NCBI RefSeq assembly: GCF_015182315.1 | Contig: NZ_PRDL01000001.1 | Coordinates: 434,001-498,000 of the forward strand | Source of the DNA: Cellvibrio polysaccharolyticus | GTDB taxonomy: Bacteria > Pseudomonadota > Gammaproteobacteria > Pseudomonadales > Cellvibrionaceae | DNA length: 64,000 nucleotides | Reading direction: 5' to 3' | In this document: positions 32,975 through 42,806 of the stretch, one piece after another | How the letters are laid out: every line of letters starts with the position of its first letter | Position numbering within the stretch: the first letter of the stretch is position 1 | Notes under the pieces: generated by a model | The model's database searches: none | What the model saw: only the letters and a program-made list of their open reading frames with translations | Told to the model about the DNA's origin: nothing | Position numbers and translations under genes: made by a program

Positions 32975-34378
32975 CTAAACTTGCCCGGTGGCTGCATGGC
33001 TGTGTACCGGCAGGCGAAAGCGGAACAGCCGGTAAGTCAACAAAATGCTGGCGCAGGTCAGCCCTACGATCAAGGCAATCCAGAAGCCGGCTGCGCCTGC
33101 TTTGTAGCCGAGCAAATCGGTAAAGGTGAGCACATAACCCAGCGGCAAACAAATGCCCCAGAAAGACACCAGCATAATCAACATGGGGATGCGGGTATCG
33201 CGATAACCACGCAGCGCGTTAATAGCACTTACCTGAATCACATCGGCCACTTGAAAGATGGCGGCAAACATCAGCAGATGGATGGCAATACCCTGCACGG
33301 TGGCATCGCTGGTATAGAGTGCGGCAATCATATCCCGTCCGAAATACAGCATAGGCGCAGAAATACAGGACAAACCAAAAGCCAGCAACAGCGAGCTGCG
33401 TGCCACCAGGCGCGCCTTGGCCATGGCATCGGCCCCGACCAGATAACTGACCCGCAGCGTCAGCGCCATGCCCAGGCTCAGCGGGATCATAAAGGTCAGC
33501 GAGGTGATGTTAAGTACAATCTGGTGCCCGGCGACCACTTCCGGGCCGAGCGGCGCCAGAAACAGCGCGATGATGGAAAACATACTGACTTCAATAAACA
33601 TGGTGAAGCCGATCGGAATACCCAGTTGCAGGATGTAGCGAATATCCTGCCAGCGCGGTTTTACCCACTCGCTTAATAAATGGAAGCGGCTGTAGGTTTT
33701 GCTGCGGTTCAGGTAAATCATCAGCGCAATGGCCGCGCCCCAGTTGGCAATCGCAGTAGCCCAGCCGCAACCTACACCGCCCAGCTCCGGCAGGCCGAAT
33801 TTGCCGTAAATCAGAATGTAATTCAGCGGCAGGTTAATCAGGGTGTTCAATACCGAAAACACCATGATGACCCGCGTGTGGCCAAGGCCATCGGTCAGGC
33901 CGCGCATCGTCAGGGTAAACAGAATCGGTGGCACGCCCCAGGCAAAAGCGCTGAGATAGCCCTGGGCAATACGGGCGGTTTCGGCATCCAGTTTGAGCAG
34001 TTCCAGCACCGGGTGCACGTTGGTCAGCAGCAGAATCATAATCGCCGACGCAGCCATGGCGATGTAGATGCCCTGCCAGATGGACGGCATAATTTTCGGG
34101 TATTCCGCCGCGCCGCGATAACCGGACACAATCGGCTGCAATGCTGCGAGGGTGCCCGAAAACAGTAAAAATAATGGCACCCACAAGCTGTTGCCAATGC
34201 CCACACCGGCCAGATCGCGGGCACTGTAATGGCCCGACATAATGGTGTCGATGACGCCGTTGGCCATCTGCGCCAATTGCGCCACCGCAATCGGCCCGCC
34301 AAGGATGAACAGGGTTTTCCACTCGCTGAACAGGCGGGCGATGAGAGAACGGTTGGCAGTGGAATCGACGTGGGTCAC
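32975..34378 (-). CDS. MATE-family efflux transporter (NorM-type)
   Basis: 467 residues from a GTG at 34378. This is chosen because CAGGAT lies just upstream and because the longer frame from 34450 would add 24 residues (MCHTGLKPVG...) atypical of the family. Twelve membrane helices; NorM motifs include GGPIAVAQLAQMANGVIDTIMSG, GLTDGLGHTRV and INALRGYRDTRIPM. It exports cationic drugs with Na+ or H+. It stands alone, divergent from the tolC-type operon. Confidence 0.9.
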   Translation of the reverse strand: MTHVDSTANRSLIARLFSEWKTLFILGGPIAVAQLAQMANGVIDTIMSGHYSARDLAGVGIGNSLWVPLFLLFSGTLAALQPIVSGYRGAAEYPKIMPSIWQGIYIAMAASAIMILLLTNVHPVLELLKLDAETARIAQGYLSAFAWGVPPILFTLTMRGLTDGLGHTRVIMVFSVLNTLINLPLNYILIYGKFGLPELGGVGCGWATAIANWGAAIALMIYLNRSKTYSRFHLLSEWVKPRWQDIRYILQLGIPIGFTMFIEVSMFSIIALFLAPLGPEVVAGHQIVLNITSLTFMIPLSLGMALTLRVSYLVGADAMAKARLVARSSLLLAFGLSCISAPMLYFGRDMIAALYTSDATVQGIAIHLLMFAAIFQVADVIQVSAINALRGYRDTRIPMLIMLVSFWGICLPLGYVLTFTDLLGYKAGAAGFWIALIVGLTCASILLTYRLFRFRLPVHSHAATGQV

Positions 34379-34690
34379 AACAACATCCTGAATACAGCGA
34401 AGGGAAGAACACAAGCACCGCCCAACCGGTTTCAAACCGGTATGGCACAAGGCCGGCTACTATACCCGTTTGGTCGGGGTTCGTCCTGACCCGACGGCGT
34501 TGGAAGCGAGAGCCTGACGCCAAAATCGCCTTGTGCCGGTATCAGCGTCGCCATGGACCCGAGTGATATTTTGTGGCAGATCAATATCTCTTCGAGTACT
34601 GCCCGCCAACCAATCGCTGCCGCTATACTTGATGGCAAATTTCCCTGAAGCGATTCAGGGCATTGGACTACAGGCATTTCAGGAGGCACG
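34379..34690. other. Divergent region between MATE and TolC-type genes
   Basis: About 310 bases with no supportable gene. A plausible plus-strand -10, TATACT (34625-34630), lies about 60 bases upstream of the TolC-type ATG. CAGGAGG precedes that ATG closely. Confidence 0.4.
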
Positions 34691-36094
34691 ATGCCGATAT
34701 CCCCTGGTCGCCGGTTTTATGCGCGCTTGGTGCAAAGTGTGCTCCTGGCGGCAGCTACATCCTTTATTTTCCCCGTCGTGGCAGATGCGACCACCGGTGC
34801 GCTGGCGCTGGATTATGCAGCGGCACAGCAGCGGTTGCTGAGTGTGTCCGATGCGCTGGCGGGTTCGCGCAGCCAGGTTGAGAGCCGCCGCCAGTTGGCC
34901 GAAGCCAGCCGCAGTTTGTCCTATCCCGATGTTTCCATTGACGTTCGTCAAATGCGTTTCCAAAAAAGTATCGAATTGCCACTGGGCTCATTAGCGCCGG
35001 TGGCCGAGGCTTATGGTATTCCCAGCCCGCTGGAGTTCGAGCTGAATGACTGGCGTACCCGTCCGATTGTCACCGCCACCATGCCGGTATGGACCGGCGG
35101 TCAAATCAGCGCTGCCAAAGCCGCCGCCGATGCGGCCGTCGATGAAGCAGACGCGCTGTTATCCCGCGCCCTGCAAAGCGAAACGGTGCAACTGGTAGAG
35201 GCTTATTTCGGTCAACAACTGGCGCAACAGGTTGTGTCGGTGCGCCGGGAAGTGCGGGACGGCCTGCTGCAACACTACCGGCATGCGCAAAAGCTGGAAG
35301 GTGAAGGCTTCGCCACCCGTGCGCAGTTATTGCAAGCCCAGGTAGCGGTGGATGCGGCCGAGCGGGAATTGCTTAAAGCCGAAAATGATGTCGCCGGTGC
35401 CCGGGCGGCGCTGGCCGGTTTGTTGCGCAGTGAGCAGCCAGTGACCACGCTATCGCCACTCTTTGTGGGCTCGCAAATGCTCGAGCCGGTGGAGCATTTT
35501 GTAGCTGCGGCCATGAGTCAGCACCCGGGGCTGGCGCAATTGCGGGCGGTGGGTGAGCAGGCACGGCAAAAAGTGCGCGCCGAGCAAGCCAACTGGAAAC
35601 CGAAAGTCTATGTATTTGGCCAATACGACTTGAAGCGTGAAGACGCGCTGCTGACCGACTCGGATTGGGCTTTCGGGGTTGGCGTCAGCTACACGCTGTT
35701 TTCCAACAAAGATCGCAACCGGCAAGTCGGTGCGGCGCGCAGTCAACAACTGCAGGCCGAATATGGCTTGCGTGACACCGCGGTAAAGCTGGAGATTGGC
35801 GTCGCCCGCGCCTGGCTGGCGGTAGACAGTGCCCGCCAGCAATTTGCCCTGCTGCAAAGTTCGCTGGCCAGTGCAGAAGAAAACTTGCGTCTGCAAGGTC
35901 TGTCTTTTCAGGAAGGCCAGGCAACCTCGCTGGATGTGATTGACGCGCGTTTGGCGCTGGGCAAAACCCGCATTGAACGAGCCCTGGCGGCCTGGCAATT
36001 TGATCTGGCATTAATCCAATTGCTCGACGTTAGTGGCCAAACCGACCGATTTACCGATTATCTTCGCCAGGCAGACCAGGTGCTGACCCCATGA
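34691..36094 (+). CDS. TolC-family outer-membrane efflux protein
   Basis: 467 residues. The signal peptide (about 1-32) has a hydrophobic core, VLLAAATSFIFPVVADA. The mature protein has the two-repeat, coiled-coil TolC organisation: ARAALAGLLRS in the first repeat, and EENLRLQGLSFQEGQATSLDVIDARLALGKT in the second (residues about 395-425, split here by description). The ATG follows CAGGAGG. It overlaps the next gene by 4 bases, so it forms the outer-membrane channel of the export system encoded by the following three genes. Confidence 0.92.
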   Translation: MPISPGRRFYARLVQSVLLAAATSFIFPVVADATTGALALDYAAAQQRLLSVSDALAGSRSQVESRRQLAEASRSLSYPDVSIDVRQMRFQKSIELPLGSLAPVAEAYGIPSPLEFELNDWRTRPIVTATMPVWTGGQISAAKAAADAAVDEADALLSRALQSETVQLVEAYFGQQLAQQVVSVRREVRDGLLQHYRHAQKLEGEGFATRAQLLQAQVAVDAAERELLKAENDVAGARAALAGLLRSEQPVTTLSPLFVGSQMLEPVEHFVAAAMSQHPGLAQLRAVGEQARQKVRAEQANWKPKVYVFGQYDLKREDALLTDSDWAFGVGVSYTLFSNKDRNRQVGAARSQQLQAEYGLRDTAVKLEIGVARAWLAVDSARQQFALLQSSLASAEENLRLQGLSFQEGQATSLDVIDARLALGKTRIERALAAWQFDLALIQLLDVSGQTDRFTDYLRQADQVLTP

Positions 36095-37110
36095 CTCGAA
36101 CCCTTTTGACCCCTTCTTCACGTACGGCGGCCTCCGGTCGTCTGATCCTGCTGGTTGTGGTGTTGCTGGCGCTGGGCATTGTGGCAGCCGGTTTGTGGCT
36201 GGCGTTTCGGCCGGTGGCCGGGCTGGTGCAGGGCATGGCGGACGCCGACAGCATTAAAGTGTCGGCAAAAATCCCGGCGCGCATTGCGCAGCTGCATGTG
36301 CGTGAAGGTGAGCGGGTCAGCGCCGGTCAGCGGTTATTTACGCTGGACAGCCCCGAAGTAGAAGCCAAATACCGCCAGGCCAATGCGTTGCTGGATGCCG
36401 CCCGTGCCCAGGCGGCCAAAGCGACGGAAGGTGCGCGGGATGAACAGATTCGTGCCGCAGAAGCCAATTGGCAGCGGGCCAAAACCGGCTCTGATCTTGC
36501 CCGCAGCACGGCGACGCGCTTGCAGCGGTTGCACAACGAAGGCGTGATTTCCCGGCAACAGCGTGATGAAGCCAACGCCCAGGCTGCCGCCGCAGAAGCC
36601 CTGACTCAGGCGGCGCGGGCGCAATACGACGAAGCTCTGGCCGGTGCGCGCAGTGAAGACCGCGAAGCTGCCAATGCCCAGGTGCGCCAGGCAGAGGCGG
36701 CCGTTGCTGAAGTGGAAGCCGCGCGCCAGGAAACCCTCGGTGTTGCACCCGCCGCTGGCGAAGTGAGTAAACGCCTTGCGGATATCGGTGAGCTGGTTCC
36801 GGCGGGCTATCCGGTATTTACGCTGGTGGATATCGACAACCTTTGGGTGTCTTTCAGTCTGCGTGAAGACCAGTTTGGCGGGGTGGCGGCCAACCAGATT
36901 CTGCAGGGCGATATTCCGGCGCTGGGGCTCGCTGCTGTGCCTTTCCAGGTGTACTTCATCAGTCCGGCCGGTGAGTTCGCCACCTGGCGAGCCACCCGTC
37001 AATCGGCGGGGTACGATGTGAAAAGTTTCGAGGTTCGCTTGCGACCCCAACAGGCCATTGAAGGCTTTCGTCCCGGCATGAGTGTGCTTTTTTCATGGCC
37101 GCAGAAGTAA
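36091..37110 (+). CDS. HlyD/EmrA-type membrane fusion protein
   Basis: 339 residues. One N-terminal membrane anchor at about 14-35 (LILLVVVLLALGIVAAGLWL) is followed by the biotinyl-lipoyl motif region (KISARIPARIAQLHV-like start and VREGERVSAGQRLFTLDSPEV), a long coiled-coil hairpin of about 85-215 rich in Ala/Gln/Glu, and beta-barrel domains (GELVPAGYPVFTLVDIDNLW). YhiI-like. It joins the inner-membrane permeases to the TolC channel. It overlaps tolC-type by 4 bases and the first permease by 16 bases. Confidence 0.92.
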   Translation: MTRTLLTPSSRTAASGRLILLVVVLLALGIVAAGLWLAFRPVAGLVQGMADADSIKVSAKIPARIAQLHVREGERVSAGQRLFTLDSPEVEAKYRQANALLDAARAQAAKATEGARDEQIRAAEANWQRAKTGSDLARSTATRLQRLHNEGVISRQQRDEANAQAAAAEALTQAARAQYDEALAGARSEDREAANAQVRQAEAAVAEVEAARQETLGVAPAAGEVSKRLADIGELVPAGYPVFTLVDIDNLWVSFSLREDQFGGVAANQILQGDIPALGLAAVPFQVYFISPAGEFATWRATRQSAGYDVKSFEVRLRPQQAIEGFRPGMSVLFSWPQK

Positions 37111-38291
37111 ATCAGCCCGCCAGCGGTTTTTGGTGGGCGCTGCGCGGATCGGCGCGGCGGGAGTGGCAGTTCCTTTGCCATTCCAGCTGGGACATGGCGC
37201 TGATCAGCTGGATCCCCTGGCTGACCATGGCGTTGCTGGCGGCGATGTTTTTCAGTGCGGTGCCGCGCAGCTTGCCGGTTGCCATTGTGGATGACAGCCG
37301 GGGGCCGGTTAGCCGCGAACTGATTCGGGCGCTGGAGGCCGCACCGGCGTTGGATATTCGTGCCCACCCGCTGCAATTAACAGAAGCCTGGTCGCTGGTG
37401 CGGGCGATGCAGGTAGACGCGGTGATTCATATTCCGGCGGGGGCGGATGATCTTGTTCAGCGCGGCCAGCCCGCCACTGTGTTCGCCTTTTATAACGCCG
37501 CCTTTACTACTGCGGGCGCCGCCGCCTTTCGCGATATTGATGCCGCCTTGAAACAGGTTGCCGGCCAGGTTGCGCTGCAACATGCAGCATTACAGCAGGG
37601 GCCTGCGGTGCTGCGAGCCGCGCCGGTCAGCGCTCAAATAACCGTTTTATTTAACCCGGCGCGCAGCTTCGAGCAGTTTTTGCTGGGGCTGGTATTGCCC
37701 GCTGTGCTGCATCTGATGTTGTGCGTTGCCGTTACCGGTGCCTGCTGCCGTGAATTGCGGGATGGTACTGCCGGGCGCTGGCTGGAAGAAAACGGTGGCC
37801 ATCTGGCCGCAGCGATTATCGGCAAATTACTGCTCTATGTTCCGTTGTTCTCGCTCTACGGCTTTGCCGCCTTGTTGTGGGTGGGGGTGATTCGTGGCGA
37901 TGGCATCGCCGGTTCGCTGTGGGTATTGCTAGTGGGGCAATTGCTGATGTACAGCGCTTATGCAGCAATAGGGTTAATGCTTTCGGGCCTGGTGCGCAAC
38001 ATGGGTACTGCGCTATCCGGTGTTGGCTTGTATGCGGGTACGTCGCTGGCCTTTTGCGGCGCCACCTTTCCCATTGATGGCGCCTCCTGGTTTGCCCGCC
38101 TGTGGCATTACCTGCTGCCCTTCACCAGCTACGTAAAACTGGATGCCGCCGAGCGCTATCTGGCCGCACCACTGGCGGTTAGTGCCACGCATCTGGGCGC
38201 TTTGCTGCTGTTTATTCTCATTCCTGGTGTTATCGGCTATTACCGTTATCGCCAGGCGGTGCTGGACCCTGCCAGTTGGGGCAAACGATGA
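37095..38291 (+). CDS. ABC-2 type permease subunit
   Basis: 398 residues, the YhhJ/YhiI-associated ABC2_membrane_3 architecture. One N-terminal helix at about 33-53 precedes a long periplasmic domain of about 60-190 (PVAIVDDSRGPVSRELIRAL), and five to six helices follow (SFEQFLLGLVLPAVLHLMLC onward). It overlaps the upstream and downstream genes, so all four are translated as a unit. No ATP-binding cassette subunit is encoded in the operon. Confidence 0.88.
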   Translation: MAAEVNQPASGFWWALRGSARREWQFLCHSSWDMALISWIPWLTMALLAAMFFSAVPRSLPVAIVDDSRGPVSRELIRALEAAPALDIRAHPLQLTEAWSLVRAMQVDAVIHIPAGADDLVQRGQPATVFAFYNAAFTTAGAAAFRDIDAALKQVAGQVALQHAALQQGPAVLRAAPVSAQITVLFNPARSFEQFLLGLVLPAVLHLMLCVAVTGACCRELRDGTAGRWLEENGGHLAAAIIGKLLLYVPLFSLYGFAALLWVGVIRGDGIAGSLWVLLVGQLLMYSAYAAIGLMLSGLVRNMGTALSGVGLYAGTSLAFCGATFPIDGASWFARLWHYLLPFTSYVKLDAAERYLAAPLAVSATHLGALLLFILIPGVIGYYRYRQAVLDPASWGKR

Positions 38292-39409
38292 TCGCCACGA
38301 TTCAGCAGGCATTCCGGCAAACCTTACGCGCTATCTTCTCTGACCGGGCGGTCGTTACGGTGATGGTCGGTGCGGTAATTCTCTATTCCTTCTTTTACCC
38401 CATGGGTTATCGCCAGCAGGTCGCCAGTGATCAACCGATCATGGTGGTAGATGAAGATCGTAGCAGCGCCAGTCGCTCGCTGGTTCGCCATATCGACAGT
38501 GTGCAGGCGCTGCACGTCCTCGCGGTGACTGGCAGCCGCCAGGATGCGATGGCTGAAGTGGTTGCCATGCGCGCTGAAGGTTTTATCGTGATAGGTCGCG
38601 GTTTTGAACGCGACCTGTTGCGCGGCGATCAGGGGCAGGTGGCCATTTATGGCAATGGTGCCTGGCTGGGCCGCGCCAATACCGTGCTCACCGGGTTGGG
38701 GGATGCCATTACTGCCTTTGCCCGAACCGCGGCGGTGCAGCAGGCCGCGTTCGCCGGTGCCGGATTACAGCCACCACTGCAACTGGTGCAGCGCCCTTTA
38801 TTCAATACCCGCGAAGGTTACGGCAGTGCGGTGGTGACCGGGGTGGCGGAATTGATCATCCAGCAAACCTTGCTCATTGGCATTGCGGTTATGGCCGGCA
38901 CACGCCGGGAGCGGGAAGGGCGGCTGTTTTTCTCCGGCCGCCAGTTAATCGGCATCGCTGGCGCCTGCTTACTGATCGGCTTTATCAACATGATGTATTA
39001 CGCCGGGTTTATGTTCTGGTATCAGGATTATCCACTGGCCGGCAATCTCGCCGGATTGTTGTTTGGCGGATTATTGTTTATTGGTGCGGTGGTGGCTTTC
39101 GGCTTGTTTATTGCCAGTTTTTTCCGCACCCGCGAGCGGGCCTATCAACTGATTCTGGTCACCTCGCTGCCGTTGTTTTTTCTCTCCAACCTCTCCTGGC
39201 CAGCTACCGCAACGCCCGAGTGGCTGCTCTGGCTGGCCAAAACCCTGCCGTCTACGGCGGGCATTAACCTGATGGTGAAGTTCAACCAATTGGGTGCCAC
39301 CTTTTCCGAAGCCGGTCGTGAACTGCTGAATCTGGCCCTGCTGGTTGTGGTGTATGGCGGCCTGGCGATCTGGCGTTACCGGCGCCCGCTGGCTACTGCT
39401 GTGCATTAA
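38288..39409 (+). CDS. ABC-2 type permease subunit, paralogue of the preceding gene
   Basis: 373 residues from the ATG at 38288, which overlaps the previous stop (ATGA). Same architecture as its neighbour: N-terminal helix at about 24-42, periplasmic domain starting QPIMVVDEDRSSASRSLVRH, then five or six C-terminal helices. The two permeases probably form a heterodimer. It is the last gene of the operon; the next gene (xseB) begins 114 bases later. The energy source is unclear since an ATPase gene is missing. Confidence 0.87.
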   Translation: MIATIQQAFRQTLRAIFSDRAVVTVMVGAVILYSFFYPMGYRQQVASDQPIMVVDEDRSSASRSLVRHIDSVQALHVLAVTGSRQDAMAEVVAMRAEGFIVIGRGFERDLLRGDQGQVAIYGNGAWLGRANTVLTGLGDAITAFARTAAVQQAAFAGAGLQPPLQLVQRPLFNTREGYGSAVVTGVAELIIQQTLLIGIAVMAGTRREREGRLFFSGRQLIGIAGACLLIGFINMMYYAGFMFWYQDYPLAGNLAGLLFGGLLFIGAVVAFGLFIASFFRTRERAYQLILVTSLPLFFLSNLSWPATATPEWLLWLAKTLPSTAGINLMVKFNQLGATFSEAGRELLNLALLVVVYGGLAIWRYRRPLATAVH

Positions 39410-39523
39410 AAGGGCGAAAATGCCTGCATGTTATCGCCAGGCTGTTTATAATCCGGCAATTTTGTTGAGGGGCCGCGCCGCAGGGCAGGTTCCGAATCGG
39501 ATAAAAATGCTGGAGCCGACGCT

Positions 39524-39772
39524 ATGGCAACAAAGAAAAAAGCCGTGGACTTTGAACAGTCGCTGGCTGCACTGGAAGCACTGGTTATCCGCATGGAAAA
39601 AGGCGATCTCAGTCTTGAAGAATCGCTCAAGGCATTTGAAGATGGTATTCGCCTGACCCGCGAGTGTCAGTCCCGTCTCGCTGCGGCCGAACAGCAGGTA
39701 CACGTGCTGATGGAAGAACAGGGCGAATTGCGCCTGGAGTCGTTCGACACGCCTGAGAGTGACGATGAATGA
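39524..39772 (+). CDS. xseB: Exodeoxyribonuclease VII small subunit
   Basis: 82 residues, standard length. The signature DFEQSLAALEALVIRMEKGD and LSLEESLKAFEDGIRLTREC is complete. It binds the large subunit XseA (not in the window) to form the single-strand-specific exonuclease of DNA repair. It is the first gene of the conserved xseB-ispA-dxs operon, overlaps ispA by 4 bases, and has TGGAG 7 bases or so before its ATG. Confidence 0.97.
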   Translation: MATKKKAVDFEQSLAALEALVIRMEKGDLSLEESLKAFEDGIRLTRECQSRLAAAEQQVHVLMEEQGELRLESFDTPESDDE

Positions 39773-40671
39773 GCGAATCCCTGACGGCATTGATGGCCGC
39801 CTGCCAGCAGCGTATTGATCACACTCTGGATCAGCAGTTACCCCTGGTCAACGATTCCACCCGCTTGCGCGAAGCCATGCGCTACGGTCTGTTCAGCGGC
39901 GGTAAACGGGTGCGCCCGGTACTGGTGCGCGCCGCCGGTTTGGCTATTACCGGCGGTACTCTGAACGCGCAGCAGGACATTATTCTCGACCGCATCGGCG
40001 CCGCTATGGAGGCTATTCACGCCTACAGCCTGGTGCACGATGATCTGCCCGCGATGGACGATGACGATCTGCGCCGTGGCAAACCCACCTGCCATATCGC
40101 TTTTGATGAAGCACTGGCGATTCTCGCGGGCGATGCGTTGCAAACCTTTGCCTTCGAACTGATCAGTAACCTGCCGGAGTTGCCGCCTGCTGTGGTGGTA
40201 ACGCTGATTCAGCAACTGGCCAGGGCGTCCGGCATGTCCGGTATGGTGCTCGGCCAGGCCATTGATCTGGCGGCGGTTAATCACCGCATTGACCTTGCGC
40301 AACTGGAGAACATGCACCGGCACAAAACCGGCGCACTGATTCGCGCCAGCGTATTAATGGGCGCTATCGCGATGGGCGCCGATGCAAAACAGCTAACGGC
40401 ATTGGAACAATATGCGGCGGCCATTGGTCTGTCGTTCCAGGTTCACGACGATATTCTCGATGTGATTGCCGATACCGCCACGCTGGGCAAACAGCAGGGT
40501 GCTGATGCCGCGCTCAACAAACCGACGTATGTTTCCCTGCTGGGGTTAACCGCCGCCCAGGCAAAAGCCAAAGCACTGCACGAAGAAGCACTCGCGGCGC
40601 TGTCGGAATTTGCTACCAGTGCTGATTATTTACGGCAGATTTCTGCTTATATAATCGAGCGCGGTCACTAG
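39769..40671 (+). CDS. ispA: Farnesyl diphosphate synthase
   Basis: 300 residues. The first Asp-rich motif is DDLPAMD (Asp91 to Asp97), the second is DDILD (Asp227 onward); GGKRVRPVLV and QAIDLAA are also typical. It condenses IPP with DMAPP and GPP to FPP for quinones and undecaprenyl phosphate. It lies in the usual place between xseB and dxs. Confidence 0.96.
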   Translation: MSESLTALMAACQQRIDHTLDQQLPLVNDSTRLREAMRYGLFSGGKRVRPVLVRAAGLAITGGTLNAQQDIILDRIGAAMEAIHAYSLVHDDLPAMDDDDLRRGKPTCHIAFDEALAILAGDALQTFAFELISNLPELPPAVVVTLIQQLARASGMSGMVLGQAIDLAAVNHRIDLAQLENMHRHKTGALIRASVLMGAIAMGADAKQLTALEQYAAAIGLSFQVHDDILDVIADTATLGKQQGADAALNKPTYVSLLGLTAAQAKAKALHEEALAALSEFATSADYLRQISAYIIERGH

Positions 40672-40790
40672 CCGCGTTTGGTAGTGCCTGAGGTGCTGCG
40701 CCAGGCGCAGTGCACCAGCAGACAAACCCATGGCGCAAGCCTACAATAAACACTTCCGCTCCGGAATTTGTACACAACCGATGGTCGTCA

Positions 40791-42704
40791 ATGTTTAACG
40801 AAATACCTGTCAGCCGCCCCGACACGCCCCTGCTGGATAGCATTGATTCTCCAGCCGATTTACGCGCGCTTGATGAAAAGCAATTGCCGGAACTGGCGCA
40901 GCAACTGCGTGCGTTTCTGTTATACACCGTTGGCCAGACGGGCGGCCACTTCGGTGCCGGCCTCGGTGTGGTCGAGCTGACTATCGCGCTGCACTATGTG
41001 TACGAAACGCCCGATGACCGTCTGGTATGGGACGTTGGTCATCAAACCTATCCGCACAAAATTCTTACCAGCCGCCGCGAGCGCATGAACAGCATGCGTA
41101 AGGGATTGGGGCTGTCCGGTTTCCCCAAGCGTGACGAGAGCGAATACGACACCTTCGGTGTTGGCCATTCCAGTACCTCGCTAAGTGCCGGTCTGGGTAT
41201 GACCATTGGTAGCCGTATGGCGGGCAGCGAACGCAAATCGGTTGCGGTTATTGGTGATGGCGCCATGACTGCCGGTATGGCCTTTGAAGCGCTTAACCAC
41301 GCGGCACATATCGACAACGACATGCTGGTTATCCTCAACGATAACAACATGTCCATCTCGCCCAATGTTGGCGGCCTGGCGACTTATCTGTCGCGCATTT
41401 GGGGCAGCCGTTTTTACAACGCCTTGCGCGAAGGCAGCAAACAGGTTCTGACCAAAATCCCCCAGGCCTGGGAATTTGCCCGCAAAACCGAAGAGCATTT
41501 CAAAGGGTTCGTATCTCCCGGTACGCTCTTTGAAGAAATGGGTTTCAATTACATTGGCCCTATTGACGGACATGATCTGCCGCGCCTGGTGCGTTACTTG
41601 CGCAATCTGCGCGAGATCAAAGGCCCGAAACTGCTGCACATCATTACCCGCAAGGGCAAAGGTTTTACCCCCGCCGAAGAAGATCCGGTGGGCTACCACG
41701 CGCTCAACAAAATTGAGCCGAAAAAGAAAAGTATTAAAAGTACCGATGCACCGGTCAAACCCAAATATCAGGATGTATTTGGCCAATGGCTGTGCGACAC
41801 CGCTGCGCAGGATGAACGCCTGGTCGGCATTACCCCGGCAATGTGTGAAGGCTCTGGCATGGTCAGCTTTGCGCAGCAATATCCCGAGCGTTTTTACGAT
41901 GTTGCCATTGCCGAACAACATGCGGTAACGCTCGCCGCCGGTATTGCCTGTGAAGGGCAAAAGCCGGTGGTCGCTATTTATTCCACCTTTTTGCAGCGCG
42001 CTTACGACCAACTGGTGCACGACGTTGCCTTGCAACACCTCGATGTAACCTTCGCCATTGACCGCGCCGGTCTGGTCGGTGAAGACGGCCCGACGCACGC
42101 AGGCAGTTTTGATATCAGTTTTCTGCGTTGCATTCCCGACATGGTGCTGGCAACCCCCAGCGATGAAAACGAATGTCGGCAACTGCTCTACACCGCCTAC
42201 CAACATAATGGCCCGGCAGCCGTGCGTTACCCGCGCGGCACCGGCACTGGCGCTGTGATTGAAAAATCTCTGCAGGAACTGCCAATCGGCAAAGGTGTGG
42301 TGCGCCGCGAAGGCAAACAGGTTGCGATTCTGAACTTTGGTACGTCGTTACCCGCTGCCTTGCAGGTTGCAGAAAAATTGAACGCCACGGTATGCGATAT
42401 GCGCTTCGCCAAACCGCTGGACACCGAACTGATTGAACGCATGGCCGCCAGCCACGGTTTACTGGTAACGCTGGAAGAAAACGCCATCGCCGGCGGCGCT
42501 GGCAGCGGTGTAGGCGAACACCTCGCCAACACCGGCATCGTCATGCCCATCATGCACCTCGGCTTCGAAGACCGCTTTATCGAACACAACAGCCAGTCGG
42601 TACAACTTGCCGGGCAAGGGTTGGATGCAGCCGGGATTGAAAGCGCCATTCAGGCGCGATTGTCATTGCTTGCCAGCGGTAAAGCGACCCTGAACGTATC
42701 CTGA
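40791..42704 (+). CDS. dxs: 1-deoxy-D-xylulose-5-phosphate synthase
   Basis: 637 residues from the ATG at 40791; the upstream frame to 40710 adds residues outside the family. The N-terminus FNEIPVSRPDTPLLDSID is typical. The TPP-binding motif GDGAMTAGMAFEALNH and NDNNMSISPNVGG are present, followed by the transketolase pyrimidine domain (AEQHAVTLAAGIACEG) and the C-terminal domain. It makes DXP from pyruvate and glyceraldehyde 3-phosphate, the first step of the MEP isoprenoid pathway, and so supplies IspA upstream. A terminator follows. Confidence 0.98.
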   Translation: MFNEIPVSRPDTPLLDSIDSPADLRALDEKQLPELAQQLRAFLLYTVGQTGGHFGAGLGVVELTIALHYVYETPDDRLVWDVGHQTYPHKILTSRRERMNSMRKGLGLSGFPKRDESEYDTFGVGHSSTSLSAGLGMTIGSRMAGSERKSVAVIGDGAMTAGMAFEALNHAAHIDNDMLVILNDNNMSISPNVGGLATYLSRIWGSRFYNALREGSKQVLTKIPQAWEFARKTEEHFKGFVSPGTLFEEMGFNYIGPIDGHDLPRLVRYLRNLREIKGPKLLHIITRKGKGFTPAEEDPVGYHALNKIEPKKKSIKSTDAPVKPKYQDVFGQWLCDTAAQDERLVGITPAMCEGSGMVSFAQQYPERFYDVAIAEQHAVTLAAGIACEGQKPVVAIYSTFLQRAYDQLVHDVALQHLDVTFAIDRAGLVGEDGPTHAGSFDISFLRCIPDMVLATPSDENECRQLLYTAYQHNGPAAVRYPRGTGTGAVIEKSLQELPIGKGVVRREGKQVAILNFGTSLPAALQVAEKLNATVCDMRFAKPLDTELIERMAASHGLLVTLEENAIAGGAGSGVGEHLANTGIVMPIMHLGFEDRFIEHNSQSVQLAGQGLDAAGIESAIQARLSLLASGKATLNVS

Positions 42705-42720
42705 TATAAATTTTATAAAA

Positions 42721-42759
42721 CGGCGTGTTTATTCCGGGAGGAATACACGCTGTTTTTTT
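42721..42759 (+). terminator. Rho-independent terminator of xseB-ispA-dxs
   Basis: CGGCGTGTTTATTCC and GGAATACACGCTG form a long stem with one bulged T and a short loop (42721-42752). Seven T follow directly. It lies 17 bases after the dxs stop. Confidence 0.88.
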
Positions 42760-42806
42760 ATGCCTTGAAAAATATTTGAACTCATGGAGCTAAAAGCAGA
42801 ATTAAT

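Noticed and set aside
41181..42206. 341-residue frame antisense to dxs
   Set aside because: It lies wholly opposite a strongly conserved dxs gene and its translation has no family pattern; it is a shadow frame.
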